Assembly (NCBI GenBank): GCA_019638495.1
Contig: JAHBTQ010000010.1
Coordinates: forward strand, 107,235 to 171,234
DNA length: 64,000 bases
Origin: Taibaiella sp.
Lineage (GTDB): Bacteria; Bacteroidota; Bacteroidia; Chitinophagales; Chitinophagaceae
Direction of reading: 5' to 3'
The notes below the pieces were generated by a model, which searched no databases, was not told the origin of the DNA, and saw only the letters and a program-made list of their open reading frames with translations. The translations under genes were made by a program, and so were the position numbers. Shown in pieces: positions 25,820 through 36,900 of the stretch. Positions within the stretch are counted from its first letter, which is position 1; every line of letters begins with the position of its first letter.

Positions 25820-27751
25820 CTATTCTATTCGGCCTGCCGTCAGCTCGTCTACAATTGTCGGATCTGTGAGTGTGGTGAGGTCGCCAAGATTGGTTGTGTC
25901 GCTTTCTGCTATTTTTCTCAGTATTCGTCTCATTATTTTGCCACTCCTTGTTTTAGGAAGTGCGCTTACAAACTGCACTTTGTCGGGCCTGGCGATGGGC
26001 CCTATTACCCGCGAGACGGTTTGCAGAATGTCGCGCCTTATGAGGTCGGCATCTGTTACCGGTTTTTCATAAACCACGTAGGCGTAGATGCCCTCTCCCT
26101 TTATCTCGTGCGGGTAGCCTACTACGGCACTTTCCGTTACTCCTGTGTGCATGTTTATTGCGTTTTCTACTTCTGCCGAGCCTATCCGGTGCCCGCTTAC
26201 GTTCAGAACATCGTCTATTCTGCCGGTTATCCGGTATAGACCGTTCTCGTCGCGGTAGGCGCCGTCGCCGGTAAAGTACATGCCGGGATAGGGGGCAAAA
26301 TAGTTGCGATAATACTTCTCGTGATCGTTGTAGGTGGTTCTCAACAAGGACGGCCACGCAGACCTGATGCATAGAATGCCGGAAACATCATTGCCCGGTA
26401 GTACATGGCCTTTTTCATTTACCAGTACCAGCTCCACACCCGGCATGGGTAGGGTAGCATATGTGGGCTTTGCAGGAGTTATGCCCGCCATGTTGCTTAT
26501 CATTATTCCCCCCGTCTCTGTTTGCCACCACGTGTCCACAATGGGGCAGCGCTCTTTGCCTATTTCTTTGTAGTACCATTGCCAGGCCTCATCGTTAATT
26601 GGTTCTCCTACGGTGCCCAGTACCTTCAGGGATGATAGGTCCTTGTCTGCCAGCGGCTCTCTGCCAAAGCTCATGAGACTGCGCAATGCGGTTGGTGCTG
26701 TGTAGAGGATGTTCACTTTGTGTTTGTCTACGATGTTCCACATACGTCCTGCGTCGGGCCAGGTAGGTATGCCCTCATACATAAGGCTTGTGGCCCCGGA
26801 GAGCAGTGCGCCATAAAGGAGGTAGCTGTGCCCTGTTATCCAGCCCATATCTGCAGTGCAGAAAAAAACATCGCCCGGTTGGTAATTGAAGACATTCACA
26901 AACGAGTAGCAGGTATAGACCATGTAGCCTGCTGTGCTATGCACTACGCCCTTCGGTTTGCCGGTGGAGCCGGATGTGTATAGGATGAACAGCGGGTCTT
27001 CGGCGTCCATTTCTTCGGCCGCATAGTGCTTCCATCCCTGTGTCTCTACCTTTTTTATTTCGTCTTCCCACCACACGTCGCGTCCCTTTATCATGGATAC
27101 CGGGTTGCGCAGATGCGTGCATACGATCACTCTCTTTACAAATGGACATACCGGGAGTGCGTCATCTATTACGTCTTTCAGTGGTATGCTCTTCGGGCCC
27201 CGGTATGCGCCATCTGCTGTTACTATTATTTCTGCTTTGGCATCCTGCAGTCGGTCGGCAATGCTCTGCGCCGAAAAACCACCAAATATCACGGTGTGCA
27301 CGGCTCCTATGCGGGCGCAAGCCAGCATGGCAACTGCCAGTTCTGGTATCATGCCCATATAGATGCATACACGGTCGCCTTTCTTCACGCCATTGTTGCG
27401 CAAGACATAAGAGAACTGGCAAACCTTTTTGTAAAGCTCTTTATAGGTCAGCGACCGGTAATGTGTGTCCGGGTCGTTTGGTTCCCAGATTATGGCTGGC
27501 CTGTTGCCTATGGTATTCAGGTGCCGGTCGAGGCAATTCTCTGCGATGTTAAGCCGTGCATTGCCAAACCACTCTGTCCGGGGAACGGTAAAGTCGGAAG
27601 TGACAACATTGTCCCACTTTCTGCGCCATGCAAAATGTGAAGCTACATCGCCCCAGAATGCTTCCGGGTCATCAATACTCTTTCTGTAGGCTATCTCATA
27701 TTCCTCTGCCGTCAGTACCTGGTATGGGTAGTGTCTTGTCGTTTGTTCCAT
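25820..27751 (-). CDS. acs: Acetyl-CoA synthetase
   Basis: A 643-aa AMP-forming enzyme that activates acetate to acetyl-CoA through acetyl-AMP. The adenylate motif LFILYTSGSTGKPKGVVH is near residue 260. VDTWWQTETGG, YFTGDGAYRDENGLYRITGRIDDVLNVSGHRIG and the C-terminal TRSGKIMRRILRKIA (with the Lys usually regulated by acetylation) are all present. The ATG at 27751 (MEQTTRHYPY) is chosen: the frame stays open upstream, but that part overlaps the DUF779 gene and is not protein-like. It is last in a likely operon with DUF779 and aldehyde dehydrogenase, giving aldehyde to acetate to acetyl-CoA. Confidence 0.96.
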   Translation of the reverse strand: MEQTTRHYPYQVLTAEEYEIAYRKSIDDPEAFWGDVASHFAWRRKWDNVVTSDFTVPRTEWFGNARLNIAENCLDRHLNTIGNRPAIIWEPNDPDTHYRSLTYKELYKKVCQFSYVLRNNGVKKGDRVCIYMGMIPELAVAMLACARIGAVHTVIFGGFSAQSIADRLQDAKAEIIVTADGAYRGPKSIPLKDVIDDALPVCPFVKRVIVCTHLRNPVSMIKGRDVWWEDEIKKVETQGWKHYAAEEMDAEDPLFILYTSGSTGKPKGVVHSTAGYMVYTCYSFVNVFNYQPGDVFFCTADMGWITGHSYLLYGALLSGATSLMYEGIPTWPDAGRMWNIVDKHKVNILYTAPTALRSLMSFGREPLADKDLSSLKVLGTVGEPINDEAWQWYYKEIGKERCPIVDTWWQTETGGIMISNMAGITPAKPTYATLPMPGVELVLVNEKGHVLPGNDVSGILCIRSAWPSLLRTTYNDHEKYYRNYFAPYPGMYFTGDGAYRDENGLYRITGRIDDVLNVSGHRIGSAEVENAINMHTGVTESAVVGYPHEIKGEGIYAYVVYEKPVTDADLIRRDILQTVSRVIGPIARPDKVQFVSALPKTRSGKIMRRILRKIAESDTTNLGDLTTLTDPTIVDELTAGRIE

Positions 27752-27762
27752 CGTTGCTGCTT

Positions 27763-28143
27763 CTAGTCTTGTTTGTAAAAGAGTGGTTCCAAGTGTTCGG
27801 TCTCGTCTTCGGTGAATACCCGTGACCTGATGATGAACCTGTTGCCGGTTGGTATTTCCAGCGAAAAGCTGCTGCCTCGTCCCGGCACCACATCCAGTGT
27901 CAGAAAGGTGTGCTCCCAGTAGGTAAACTGGTCCTTGCTCATCCAGAAAGGAGCACCGTTGACGTGGCCTATGCCAACATCGCTGTAGCCTACTTTGAAA
28001 TCGTTTTCGGCAAAACACATAGGCGACGAGCCGTCGCAGCAGCCGCCACTCTGGTGAAACATAAGCGGCCCATGCTGCTCCCGGAGCGTTTTTATCAGCT
28101 CCAGGGCGGCGGGTGTTGCCGATATCCGCGGTAGTAGTGTCAT
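27763..28143 (-). CDS. DUF779-family protein
   Basis: A 126-aa soluble protein. The family block LMFHQSGGCCDGSSPMCF near residue 28, with its adjacent cysteines, may bind metal. GAPFWMSKDQFTYWEHTFLTLDVVPGRG follows. DUF779 genes commonly sit next to aldehyde dehydrogenases, as here, and are thought to assist them, but the mechanism is not known. It lies between the aldehyde dehydrogenase (52-base gap) and acs (11-base gap) on the same strand. Confidence 0.9.
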   Translation of the reverse strand: MTLLPRISATPAALELIKTLREQHGPLMFHQSGGCCDGSSPMCFAENDFKVGYSDVGIGHVNGAPFWMSKDQFTYWEHTFLTLDVVPGRGSSFSLEIPTGNRFIIRSRVFTEDETEHLEPLFYKQD

Positions 28144-28195
28144 ATTCTATTGATGTAAACGGGTGCAGCTTATGCTGCACCCGTGCATAATTCCA

Positions 28196-29701
28196 TTAAA
28201 AGAATCCCAGCTTGTTCTTGTTGTAAGAAATAAGCATGTTCTTGGTTTGGCGGTAGTGGCCCAGCATCATTTTATGGGTCTCGCGGCCAAAGCCAGATTT
28301 CTTGTATCCGCCAAACGGCGCATGTGCCGGGTATGCATGGTAGCAGTTTACCCACACACGGCCTGCCTGTATGGCGCGTGGCACGGTGTATAGTTCGTGT
28401 GCATCGCGTGTCCACACACCGGCACCCAGCCCGTATAGGGTATCATTGGCTATGGCTATCGCCTCCTCTGTAGTGCGGAATGTCGTTACGCAGGTGACAG
28501 GTCCGAATATCTCCTCCTGGAATACGCGCATTTTGTTGTGTCCCTTCAGTATGGTGGGCTCTATGTAGTAGCCGCCACCCAGATCTCCGGGTAGTTTGTT
28601 CGCATTGCCACCACACAGCACTTCTGCGCCCTCTTCCTTGCCTATGTTGATATAGGAAAGGATCTTCTCGTATTGGTCGTTAGAGGCTTGTGCCCCCATC
28701 ATTACAGAGCCGTCCAGAGGGTCGCCGGTAAGGATGGCTTTAGTACGCTCTACGACCCGCTTCATGAACTTGTCATAGATGCTCTCGTGTACCAGTATGC
28801 GCGATGGGCATGTACATACCTCGCCCTGGTTCAGTGCGAATAGTACTGCCCCTTCTACCGCTTTGTCAAAGAACTCGTCGTCGGCATCTGCCACTGACGG
28901 GAAGAAGATATTTGGTGATTTGCCGCCCAATTCCATGGTTACAGGTACCAGGTTTTCAGATGCGTACTGCATTATCAGGCGGCCTGTGGTGGTTTCACCG
29001 GTAAATGCAACCTTGTTGATGCGAGGGGATGTAGCCAGTGGCTTGCCGGCTTCAGGTCCGAACCCTGTTACCACATTCAGTACGCCTGCAGGCAAAATGT
29101 CTGCAATCAGCTCCATCAGGCACATGATGGATGTGGGTGTCTGCTCTGCCGGCTTTACGATGGTGCAACAGCCAGCGGCTAGTGCCGGTGCTATTTTCCA
29201 ACAAGCCATCAGGAGGGGAAAGTTCCAGGGAATGATCTGGCCTACCACGCCCAGTGGCTCATGCAGGTTAATGCTTACAGTGTGTTCATCGTGCTCGGAG
29301 ATGGTGCCTTCTTCGGCCCTAAGCACGCCTGCGAAGTACCGGAAGTGGTCTATACACAGCGGAATGTCGGCCGCACGTGTTTCTCGAATGGCTTTTCCAT
29401 TGTCTATTGTTTCCACTATGGCCAGGTATTCCAGGTTGTCTTCCATTACCTGCGCTATTTTCAGTAACAGGCCGCTACGGTATGCTGCAGACGATTTGCT
29501 CCATGTGGAGAAAGCCTTGTGGGCTGCTTCGATAGCGAGGTCTATATCTTCTGCCGTGGATTGGGCGGCTTTGGTGAATGGCTTGCCATCTACCGGGGAG
29601 ATGTTTTCAAAATAGTTGCCCTTTACCGGTGGTACGAAACTTCCACCTATAAAATTGTCATACTGTGCCTTAAACGTTGGTCTGTTTGCAATGTTGCTCA
29701 T
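28196..29701 (-). CDS. Aldehyde dehydrogenase (acetaldehyde-oxidising type)
   Basis: A 501-aa NAD(P)-dependent enzyme oxidising aldehydes to acids. It shows VVGQIIPWNFPLLMACWKIAPAL, the catalytic Glu motif VTMELGGKSPNIFF, and the catalytic Cys in NQGEVCTCPSR. The latter segment is typical of the ExaC/AldB-like acetaldehyde dehydrogenases. The C-terminal PFGGYKKSGFGRETHKMML is standard. Start MSNIANRPTF (29701) is preferred to an ATG nine codons upstream because the upstream residues are Lys/Gln-rich and unlike the family. Together with acs, it would convert acetaldehyde to acetyl-CoA. The AraC gene diverges from it. Confidence 0.94.
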   Translation of the reverse strand: MSNIANRPTFKAQYDNFIGGSFVPPVKGNYFENISPVDGKPFTKAAQSTAEDIDLAIEAAHKAFSTWSKSSAAYRSGLLLKIAQVMEDNLEYLAIVETIDNGKAIRETRAADIPLCIDHFRYFAGVLRAEEGTISEHDEHTVSINLHEPLGVVGQIIPWNFPLLMACWKIAPALAAGCCTIVKPAEQTPTSIMCLMELIADILPAGVLNVVTGFGPEAGKPLATSPRINKVAFTGETTTGRLIMQYASENLVPVTMELGGKSPNIFFPSVADADDEFFDKAVEGAVLFALNQGEVCTCPSRILVHESIYDKFMKRVVERTKAILTGDPLDGSVMMGAQASNDQYEKILSYINIGKEEGAEVLCGGNANKLPGDLGGGYYIEPTILKGHNKMRVFQEEIFGPVTCVTTFRTTEEAIAIANDTLYGLGAGVWTRDAHELYTVPRAIQAGRVWVNCYHAYPAHAPFGGYKKSGFGRETHKMMLGHYRQTKNMLISYNKNKLGFF

Positions 29702-29827
29702 TTTCGTTTGTTTTTTGGTCATCTGCAAATTGCCGACTTCCGGCCCCTTTTATCTGCACTTTTGTCCTCGTATATAGCACTGGATTCCCATTTTTTGTGG
29801 AGTGCATTTATTGGGTCGTTTTTGCGG

Positions 29828-29835
29828 TATATTTG
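29828..29835 (+). promoter_or_regulatory. -7 box before the AraC gene
   Basis: TATATTTG matches the -7 consensus and lies 18 bases before the ATG. No good -33 element was found, as expected for a regulated promoter. Confidence 0.45.
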
Positions 29836-29853
29836 ATATAGACAATGTGATGT

Positions 29854-30783
29854 ATGCATAGGCTTACCCCGGTACGAACCACGCCGATAGAAAAACTGAG
29901 CACGGAGATAGAGCAGAAGACTACTTATGCCCTGGACAGGTGTGAGTTGAACATATTTGAGACCCACCGTAAAGCCGACAACGTGAAGCTCACATTTGGT
30001 GGTTTTACCGTTACCAGCATGTTGCGTGGTAAAAAGGTATTAAAGTCGGGTAGGAGAGAAGGGGGACTGGTGTATCTGCCCGGTGAGACGTTCATATTGC
30101 CGCCGGAGGAGGAAATGGTAATTGACTTTCCGGAGGCAGACTATACGAATCCTACCCAGTGTACAGCGCTGGTCATAGAACAGGAATACCTGAAGCGCCA
30201 GCTGGAATATATCAATGACAACTTTCCGAAAGAAAGGGAACTGAATTCGTCCTGGGATCTGCGCCTGGATGAGTCATGGCTGCAGAATGATGAGCACATA
30301 GCGCATCTGGGCAATAAGATAATTTCTATTTTCTCCGGCAATGATCCGCTGAAGGACATACTGGTGGACCTGAAGCTTAAAGAGCTGATGCTATCCATCA
30401 TGCGGCTGCAGAACTATAGGCAGCTGGGTGTGCAGAACGTAGGTGAGCGGATAAATGAGCGCTTTCGCGCAGTGGTGGAATATATAAGGTGTAACATAAC
30501 CTCCGAGATCAATGCCCGCGAGCTGAGCCGGATGGCCTGCATGAGTAAGTCCGTTTTTTATCGTGCTTTTGTGAGTGAGTTTGGGGTGCCGCCACGGCAA
30601 ATGATACTGGCTGAAAAGATTCGCTATGCCAAGAGCATGATGGCATCACAGAGAACGCCGATAAAGGAAATTTGCTTTGCGCTTGGATTTTCTGATCCTA
30701 ACTATTTTTCACGTGCCTTCCGCAAGATCGAGGGCATTTCCCCCACCACTTATCTTGCGCATCTGCAGTCGGGTGCGGCGTAA
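29854..30783 (+). CDS. AraC-family transcriptional regulator
   Basis: A 309-aa protein. The N-terminal about 190 residues resemble the AraC-type effector domain that senses a small ligand. The C-terminal about 100 residues hold two helix-turn-helix units: ARELSRMACMSKSVFYRAFVSEFG and the signature APIKEICFALGFSDPNYFSRAFRKIEGISPTTY (read in parts). Its divergent placement about 150 bases from the aldehyde dehydrogenase start suggests it controls the aldehyde/DUF779/acs operon, probably as an activator responding to an aldehyde or alcohol. An overlapping ATG at 29850 is out of frame. Confidence 0.9.
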   Translation: MHRLTPVRTTPIEKLSTEIEQKTTYALDRCELNIFETHRKADNVKLTFGGFTVTSMLRGKKVLKSGRREGGLVYLPGETFILPPEEEMVIDFPEADYTNPTQCTALVIEQEYLKRQLEYINDNFPKERELNSSWDLRLDESWLQNDEHIAHLGNKIISIFSGNDPLKDILVDLKLKELMLSIMRLQNYRQLGVQNVGERINERFRAVVEYIRCNITSEINARELSRMACMSKSVFYRAFVSEFGVPPRQMILAEKIRYAKSMMASQRTPIKEICFALGFSDPNYFSRAFRKIEGISPTTYLAHLQSGAA

Positions 30784-30932
30784 GAGAATAATCAGAAGCT
30801 GACTTAATACAAAAAATCGCCCCGAAGGTCGATTTAAAGCTGTGGAGACAGGCGGTGATATGTCGAACTCTTTTGTGGAGGATTTGAAGCGGTATATTTG
30901 GATGTAACATTTGATAATATAAAGTCAGCCAC

Positions 30933-33900
30933 TTATATTTTCCCATATCCCGAAAACTCAACAAGATAAATATATCTTCTTTGCATCGCAGCGCTGGACC
31001 AGTTGCGCGCAAAGGTGGTATCGTTCCGCGTATCAGCCTCTATTGTTTCGTCGAGTGTCCATTTATAGATATTGGAAACTCTGAACCCATGTACTGGTGA
31101 ATGCCCGGCCTTATTCGACAAAAAAGTAGACACGGCCTGAGAAAAACAGGCTATTCTCGATTGCTGATACATTAAAAACCAAGTTGCGTTGTTACCTCTT
31201 TCCAGATAAATTTCGCTTCCGCATGCTAATTGACCCTCTAAAATCGGAAAGACGTTGTCGCCGGACTCCGTCGCTCCCCAACTGATAAAGTACTTTTTAA
31301 ATCCGTCAGTGTCGGTACGGCTTATTCGCTTCGGAATAGTGATACCCAAGTTATCATCGGCAAAAGTGTGCTGTGCATTTCGCCCAGTTTGCATCATTGC
31401 CCGTTCTCTGTCGCCGTGGTATGCAACCAATCGGAATTTTGCCCTGGTGTAAGCGACATACATCAGCCGACGCTCTTCCTCTATCAGTTCGCGATAGTCG
31501 TTATCATTCAGCTCCACTTCGGCTTCGTTCATCGGCAGGTTCGCGTATGAGGGCGGTATGATAACAGCATCAAACTCCAGTCCTTTAACCTTGTGCATTG
31601 TCGTGAGAACAACTTCTGTTCTTACTTCATCCGGGTTCACTTTCGCGATGTGGTTATAGTACACCTTACTTAGTTGACCGTCGTCTTTCTGCGCAAGTTC
31701 CTTCACGAACTCTAAAAGGTCGCCATAGGTATCTCCATCGGTACGCTGCTTTTTGTATTCATGCAACAAACATTCAAAAAGTTCGAAATAATACGTATCC
31801 CAATTTGGGTGCCTGGCAGCGAGGTTGTTTCGGAAAACTCCGAATTGTGAAATAAAATTGGGTTTTATCTGCTCAAGGATACCGGCCTTATATTTCTGAA
31901 TGATCCAGGCTATCTCTCTTATTTTTGTAAAATCACTGCCATCGCCCTGCACCCGCATCCTGAAATTCCAATTTCTTGTTTGTCTCTGTATTGCAATTAG
32001 ATTGAATGCCCGGTAAAGTTCTGCGTTTGTTCTGAACATTATGGCGATCTGACGATAATTCGCTGTCGTCCGGGGGTTAACTTCATTAAGAATCCCGTCA
32101 AGTTTTTGCAGCCACTGATCGCTTATACCGGCGCATGTAATGACCTCCCGGTAATTGTAATCGACGTCAGCCAGCCTCGATATCAGGGGCTGAATACCGA
32201 ACCTGTCCTGATTATAGGAAAGCAGTCGCTGCGCCGCTTCCAGAATTTTCGGATAAGATCTGAAATTATCAGTTATGCGAAGTTCTATTGGTGAATAGAT
32301 ACTGTTAAACTCATTGTAGTTTTGGCGTGGGCTTCTGCTTCCACCCGCATTTACTCTCTCATATCCGTAAATACTCTGGTTGGGGTCGCCAATAACAGAA
32401 ATAGAAGTCCTTTTTGGATCTGCAACAAACTTTAGCAGATCTAACCGCTCCTGGGTAATGTCCTGAAACTCGTCTACAAACACGTATTTAAGAGCCCCCA
32501 ACTGGCTATTAATAATACCGGGATGATTTGCAGCGGTTTCCATAAACCTGGGTACCCAATCTTCGAATCGCAGATCACGAACGGCATTCCTTAAGCAGAA
32601 TTTGCAGAAGCCATGAAAGGTAAATACCCGCAATCTCTGAATAATATTGGCATAGCCCAGTGATGAAAATAGTTTTGTCAGCCTTTCTTTTAACTCTACA
32701 ACCACGGCCCTGTTGTAAGCGAGGATCAAAATGCTCTCCGGCAATATACTCTCCTCGTGAATCAGCCGGGCAACTCGGAGAATAAGCGTATGTGTCTTGC
32801 CACTTCCTGGCCCGGCAATTACCTGGACATTCGTTATTACATCAGCATTGTAAACGGCTCTTTGTTCGTCACTTAACTCACTTACTTTTTCATAGAGCGC
32901 CTCGTCTCTGAAGCCCCTCAACGGTTCATAGTTCTCACCCATATTCTCCGTTATCAGTAAGACTATTTCATCCGGATTTTTGCAATTGAAATACCTGGTA
33001 ATGAAGCTGTCTTTGGCCTCTTTGTTCGGAATATCGGATAGGCACTCCAAGGCAATCAGCCGTAATTCCCTTAGCTTTTGAGTCGTTTGGAATTCGTCAT
33101 GCATGCGCTTGTCAGTGGAATCTCTTTCTTCAATCCTCACGTCTCTTGTCGACTGAAGATATAGCTCGACGCCCATAGGTAAAAATGTCCCCTCATAATG
33201 CAGGTATCCCAACCAGTTAGCAAATGCCAAGAGGTTTTCGCTGTATTTAATTTCTTTATCCTCCAATCCAAGTCGCAATATCAGCTCTGAAGCACAGTGG
33301 TCTTTCTTAGTGTTCTTTATAAATGTTTCGCTGATATACCCAAGCAGAGACTTGAAATCCTTTTTGAATTCTTCCAGGTATTTCTTCCAGTCGGCCTTGG
33401 TTTTACATCCGTTGTAGACGACCTGCACAACATCTGCTTTCCCTTTTTTCTTGTCCGCGACAAGTGTCCGATGTCTGACCTTGGGAATAAAGTTGAGGAG
33501 CGCGAATGCGAATTTTACTTTATTGCGTTCAAAATCCTTTTGCTCTTTCTGAATTTGTTTCGCTGAGGCTTCTGTCAACAGTCCATTATTGTCTCGCTGA
33601 TCGTACCACGGCAGGGTTCTTTCGTTGAAGTAATTTCCGGCGTAGGCTCTCTTTATTTCTTCAACATAGCTTGCATCAAATTGCTTTTGATCACGCACTG
33701 GTGTGGCATCTATCAAATTTATGGCCAGATCATATACTGCTTCAAATGTGGTAAAGTACCTTGATATTTGCGGGTGCTCATAGAAATACTTCAATTCGCT
33801 CATCCGCTTCTTTGTGGGATATAATCTCAGTTCGCTTTTATATTGGAATATTCTTTTCTTCTCACATTTGAAAATGGCAGCCAGAAGATCGGAAGTGTTG

Positions 33901-36900
33901 GTGATGTCTGCAGCTGCCAGAAGCCTGTTCAATTCTATGGCTACCGATCCCGCGTTTTCACTCTTGCTATTCCATGCCTTTTGAACTTCCGCAATTATCT
34001 TACCTTGAATCTCGTTTTCGACTTGGCCATTTTCCGGCGTTCTGAATGCGGTGAATTCCAACTGTCCGGGAGCGTAAAAGCCGAGCCTGATCCTTTGCAG
34101 TTTTTCCAGCCAATACAAACTCAGCCGGAGTATCTGATCTTTATCTTGAACGTCGTCGAAATGACTTGATGACCCCAGAATATTAAAAGGCAGCACTATA
34201 GGCTTTTGAGCTTCCAGATCGGCGTTGACATCCCTAAACCTCGAATAATATTCAATGATATCCTTGTATACAAGGATTAGATTTCTCCATGTTAGTCTGC
34301 CGTTCTTGAGCAATGTTTTTATCTTGCCAAAGTCATCATTTTCGAAAAAGCAAATCGTTTCTATTTTTCTATCGACGGAAAAGTCGGCTTCGATAAGCCG
34401 ATCGGCATTTCTCCCAGCCCTGCCGACTTCTTGTAAATAATCCTCAAGGGAACCTGAGGGTCCAAAATGGTAGACAAAATGAATGTTGGGAACATCCATG
34501 CCCATTCCAAAAGCTTTGGTCGCAAACAGTATGCACACCTCACCGGATCTGTAGGCGTCGTACACCTCCTGCCGCTCTTCTCCGTTCATCCCCGCATGAA
34601 AATAGGCGATCTTGCCGCGAAATCGATGGTCTTCATAAAGCTTCGCAAGTTGTTTTTCCAACCCATCAATGTATTCCTCGGCATCTTTCCTCCTTCTCAC
34701 GAATACTATACAACGACTTTTTGCAGGATCAAAACCTCCTTCGTAAAGCGAATTTGCAATTTGCTCTAATTTCATGTTCGCGTCGTCGCTCGCCTTGAAA
34801 TTTATAGCGATATGCTCCCTCAGGGGGTTGTACGCACCGGTATAATTTTCGAGGCGGTTGATAGACCCATTAAAACGTTGTTGAAAGTCGTCATATATCT
34901 GTTCTGATACAGTAGCTGAAAAAAGCAGTAACGGGAACTTGCTTTCCGACCGTTCTTTCAAACCAATATTTACGTTTGCGCTGTGCAGGTAATCGGGGCG
35001 GAAATCCAGTCCCCATTGAGAAACGCAATGCGCTTCATCATATACTGCATACTCCAGTCCACGATCATTTTCCAAACGTGTTTTCAGCGCGTTTATAAAC
35101 GGTTTAGACCTGAATCGCTCAGGTGTGATGTAGAGTAGCAGGATCTCCCCGCCCGCCACTTTCCGGTAGATGAACTGTGTATCTGTCCGGTCGCTATTAA
35201 TGCAATCTACACTGCCCCAGAAGCTCATTTCCCACAGCTTGCTTACGTGGTCCTGCATCAGCGCCTTCAAAGGTGTTACTACGATTGTTAATCTCCCGGA
35301 AAGGCTGCCTCGGTATAAGGCCGGCGCCTGAAATAGTACCGACTTGCCGCCGCCTGTAGGCAGTGTAACGAGGACGTCTTTGTCAGCCAGCAAAATTGCA
35401 TTGAGAAAATCGTGCTGATAATCGAACCATTGGTGAGTAACCGTGTCTTCTTTCAAGAAAATGTGGCGCAGGGCCTCTTTGGTCGCTTCGATATCTAATT
35501 TGATCTCTTCCTTTGGCTTTGGCGAAGGGAAATATGTACACACTTTATCATAGTCGGATTGATACGTTTTTTCGTCGGTCCACATCTTTACAAAAGCTCT
35601 CGTCGCTTTCCATTCCTCTCCGAGCCCTTCAAAATCACCCAGACGGCTGTCTGTAAGCCATACGGTAGAATTCTTATCAGCTAAGTAAAATAGCCATCTG
35701 TAATAATCAATTAATGGTTTCTGGATCTTAAGTAGAACAAAAATATCCTGGAAGGAAGTAATAGGGTCTCCGGGCTCAGTGTCATGGTTAGCTTGCGTTT
35801 TCTCTTCCGTGGAATTGGCTCCTTTGAGTTTCAAACCACTTTCCGCTTTCTCCGCGGTTGCCAAAAAACCAGTTCCTTTCGAGATAAACCACTTTTCCTC
35901 CAGCTCGAAGCTGTCGATTATGAAGTTAGAGTGCTGTAAATGTTCAGAAAGAACGAGCTCGGGAATCTGTTCCTTTGCTATCACCAGCAACTTCCGGTTA
36001 GATCGGTGGTCTGCCAGAAGATTGGCTTGGCGAAGCGATGACGCATTCAGGTCTGGAACAAAGTATCCGATAGACGTAAAATAATCATAGAGTTTTTGCT
36101 TCTCACTGTTCTCGTTTATGATCAGGACGGTTGAATTGTTATTTGCCGAGATCACTTCCCTGATCAGCTTAGTTTGATAGGTCCAGTATCTATCCCGGTA
36201 TCGGGTTTCGGGGTTATACCGGGTGATATATAATTTTCCTGAAGCATTTTGAGGTATCACATACCTGCAGCTTTCCTTTTTTACTTCGTCACGAGCAAAT
36301 GAATACTCAACTATTTTATCGGCTCTTAATTTGCTCTTTAAAAGTTTTCTGAAGTTATAATTGCCCCATATCTGAAAAGAATCGAACGACGTCTTTTCGA
36401 TCCAGAAAAACTCAAAGTAAGAAGGCACGTCCTTCACATCAAGCTTTTGCAGATCGTTACGATCGATCTCAACTCTGCTCTGACCACCCGTAAAATAGAT
36501 CCAGAAAGAATCGTCATTCAAACGTTGTTGAAATATCGTCTGATCTAAAGTGTACAACAGCGTTTTTTGTGAGATCGCCATGAGATCGCCCTCTATTAAG
36601 AGCACTGGCCTTTTTGAAGTTTCCACATATTGAACGGCGTCGATAAGATGATCCGGGGAAAAACAGTAGTGACAAGACGTTTCGGGCTGCAACGTTGTTG
36701 GCTCGGTTATAAATTCAAATGCGGCACTCTCACTCAGTATGAGTTTTACCCTTGGCGGAAGATTAGCGTAGATTGGGGATTTGTTGGCTTCCCTACATTT
36801 TTCGATGAAGTGCTCCAAAAGAAATTTCTCAAGTGTTCCGTGAGGCAGGCTCTCAACCTTTTGTTCTGATATTATGTGCGAATATTCCTTCCCTCCCCCG

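Noticed and set aside
27752..28180. N-terminal extension of acs
   Set aside because: The open frame overlaps the DUF779 gene and its translation has no similarity to acetyl-CoA synthetase; the ATG at 27751 is the natural start.
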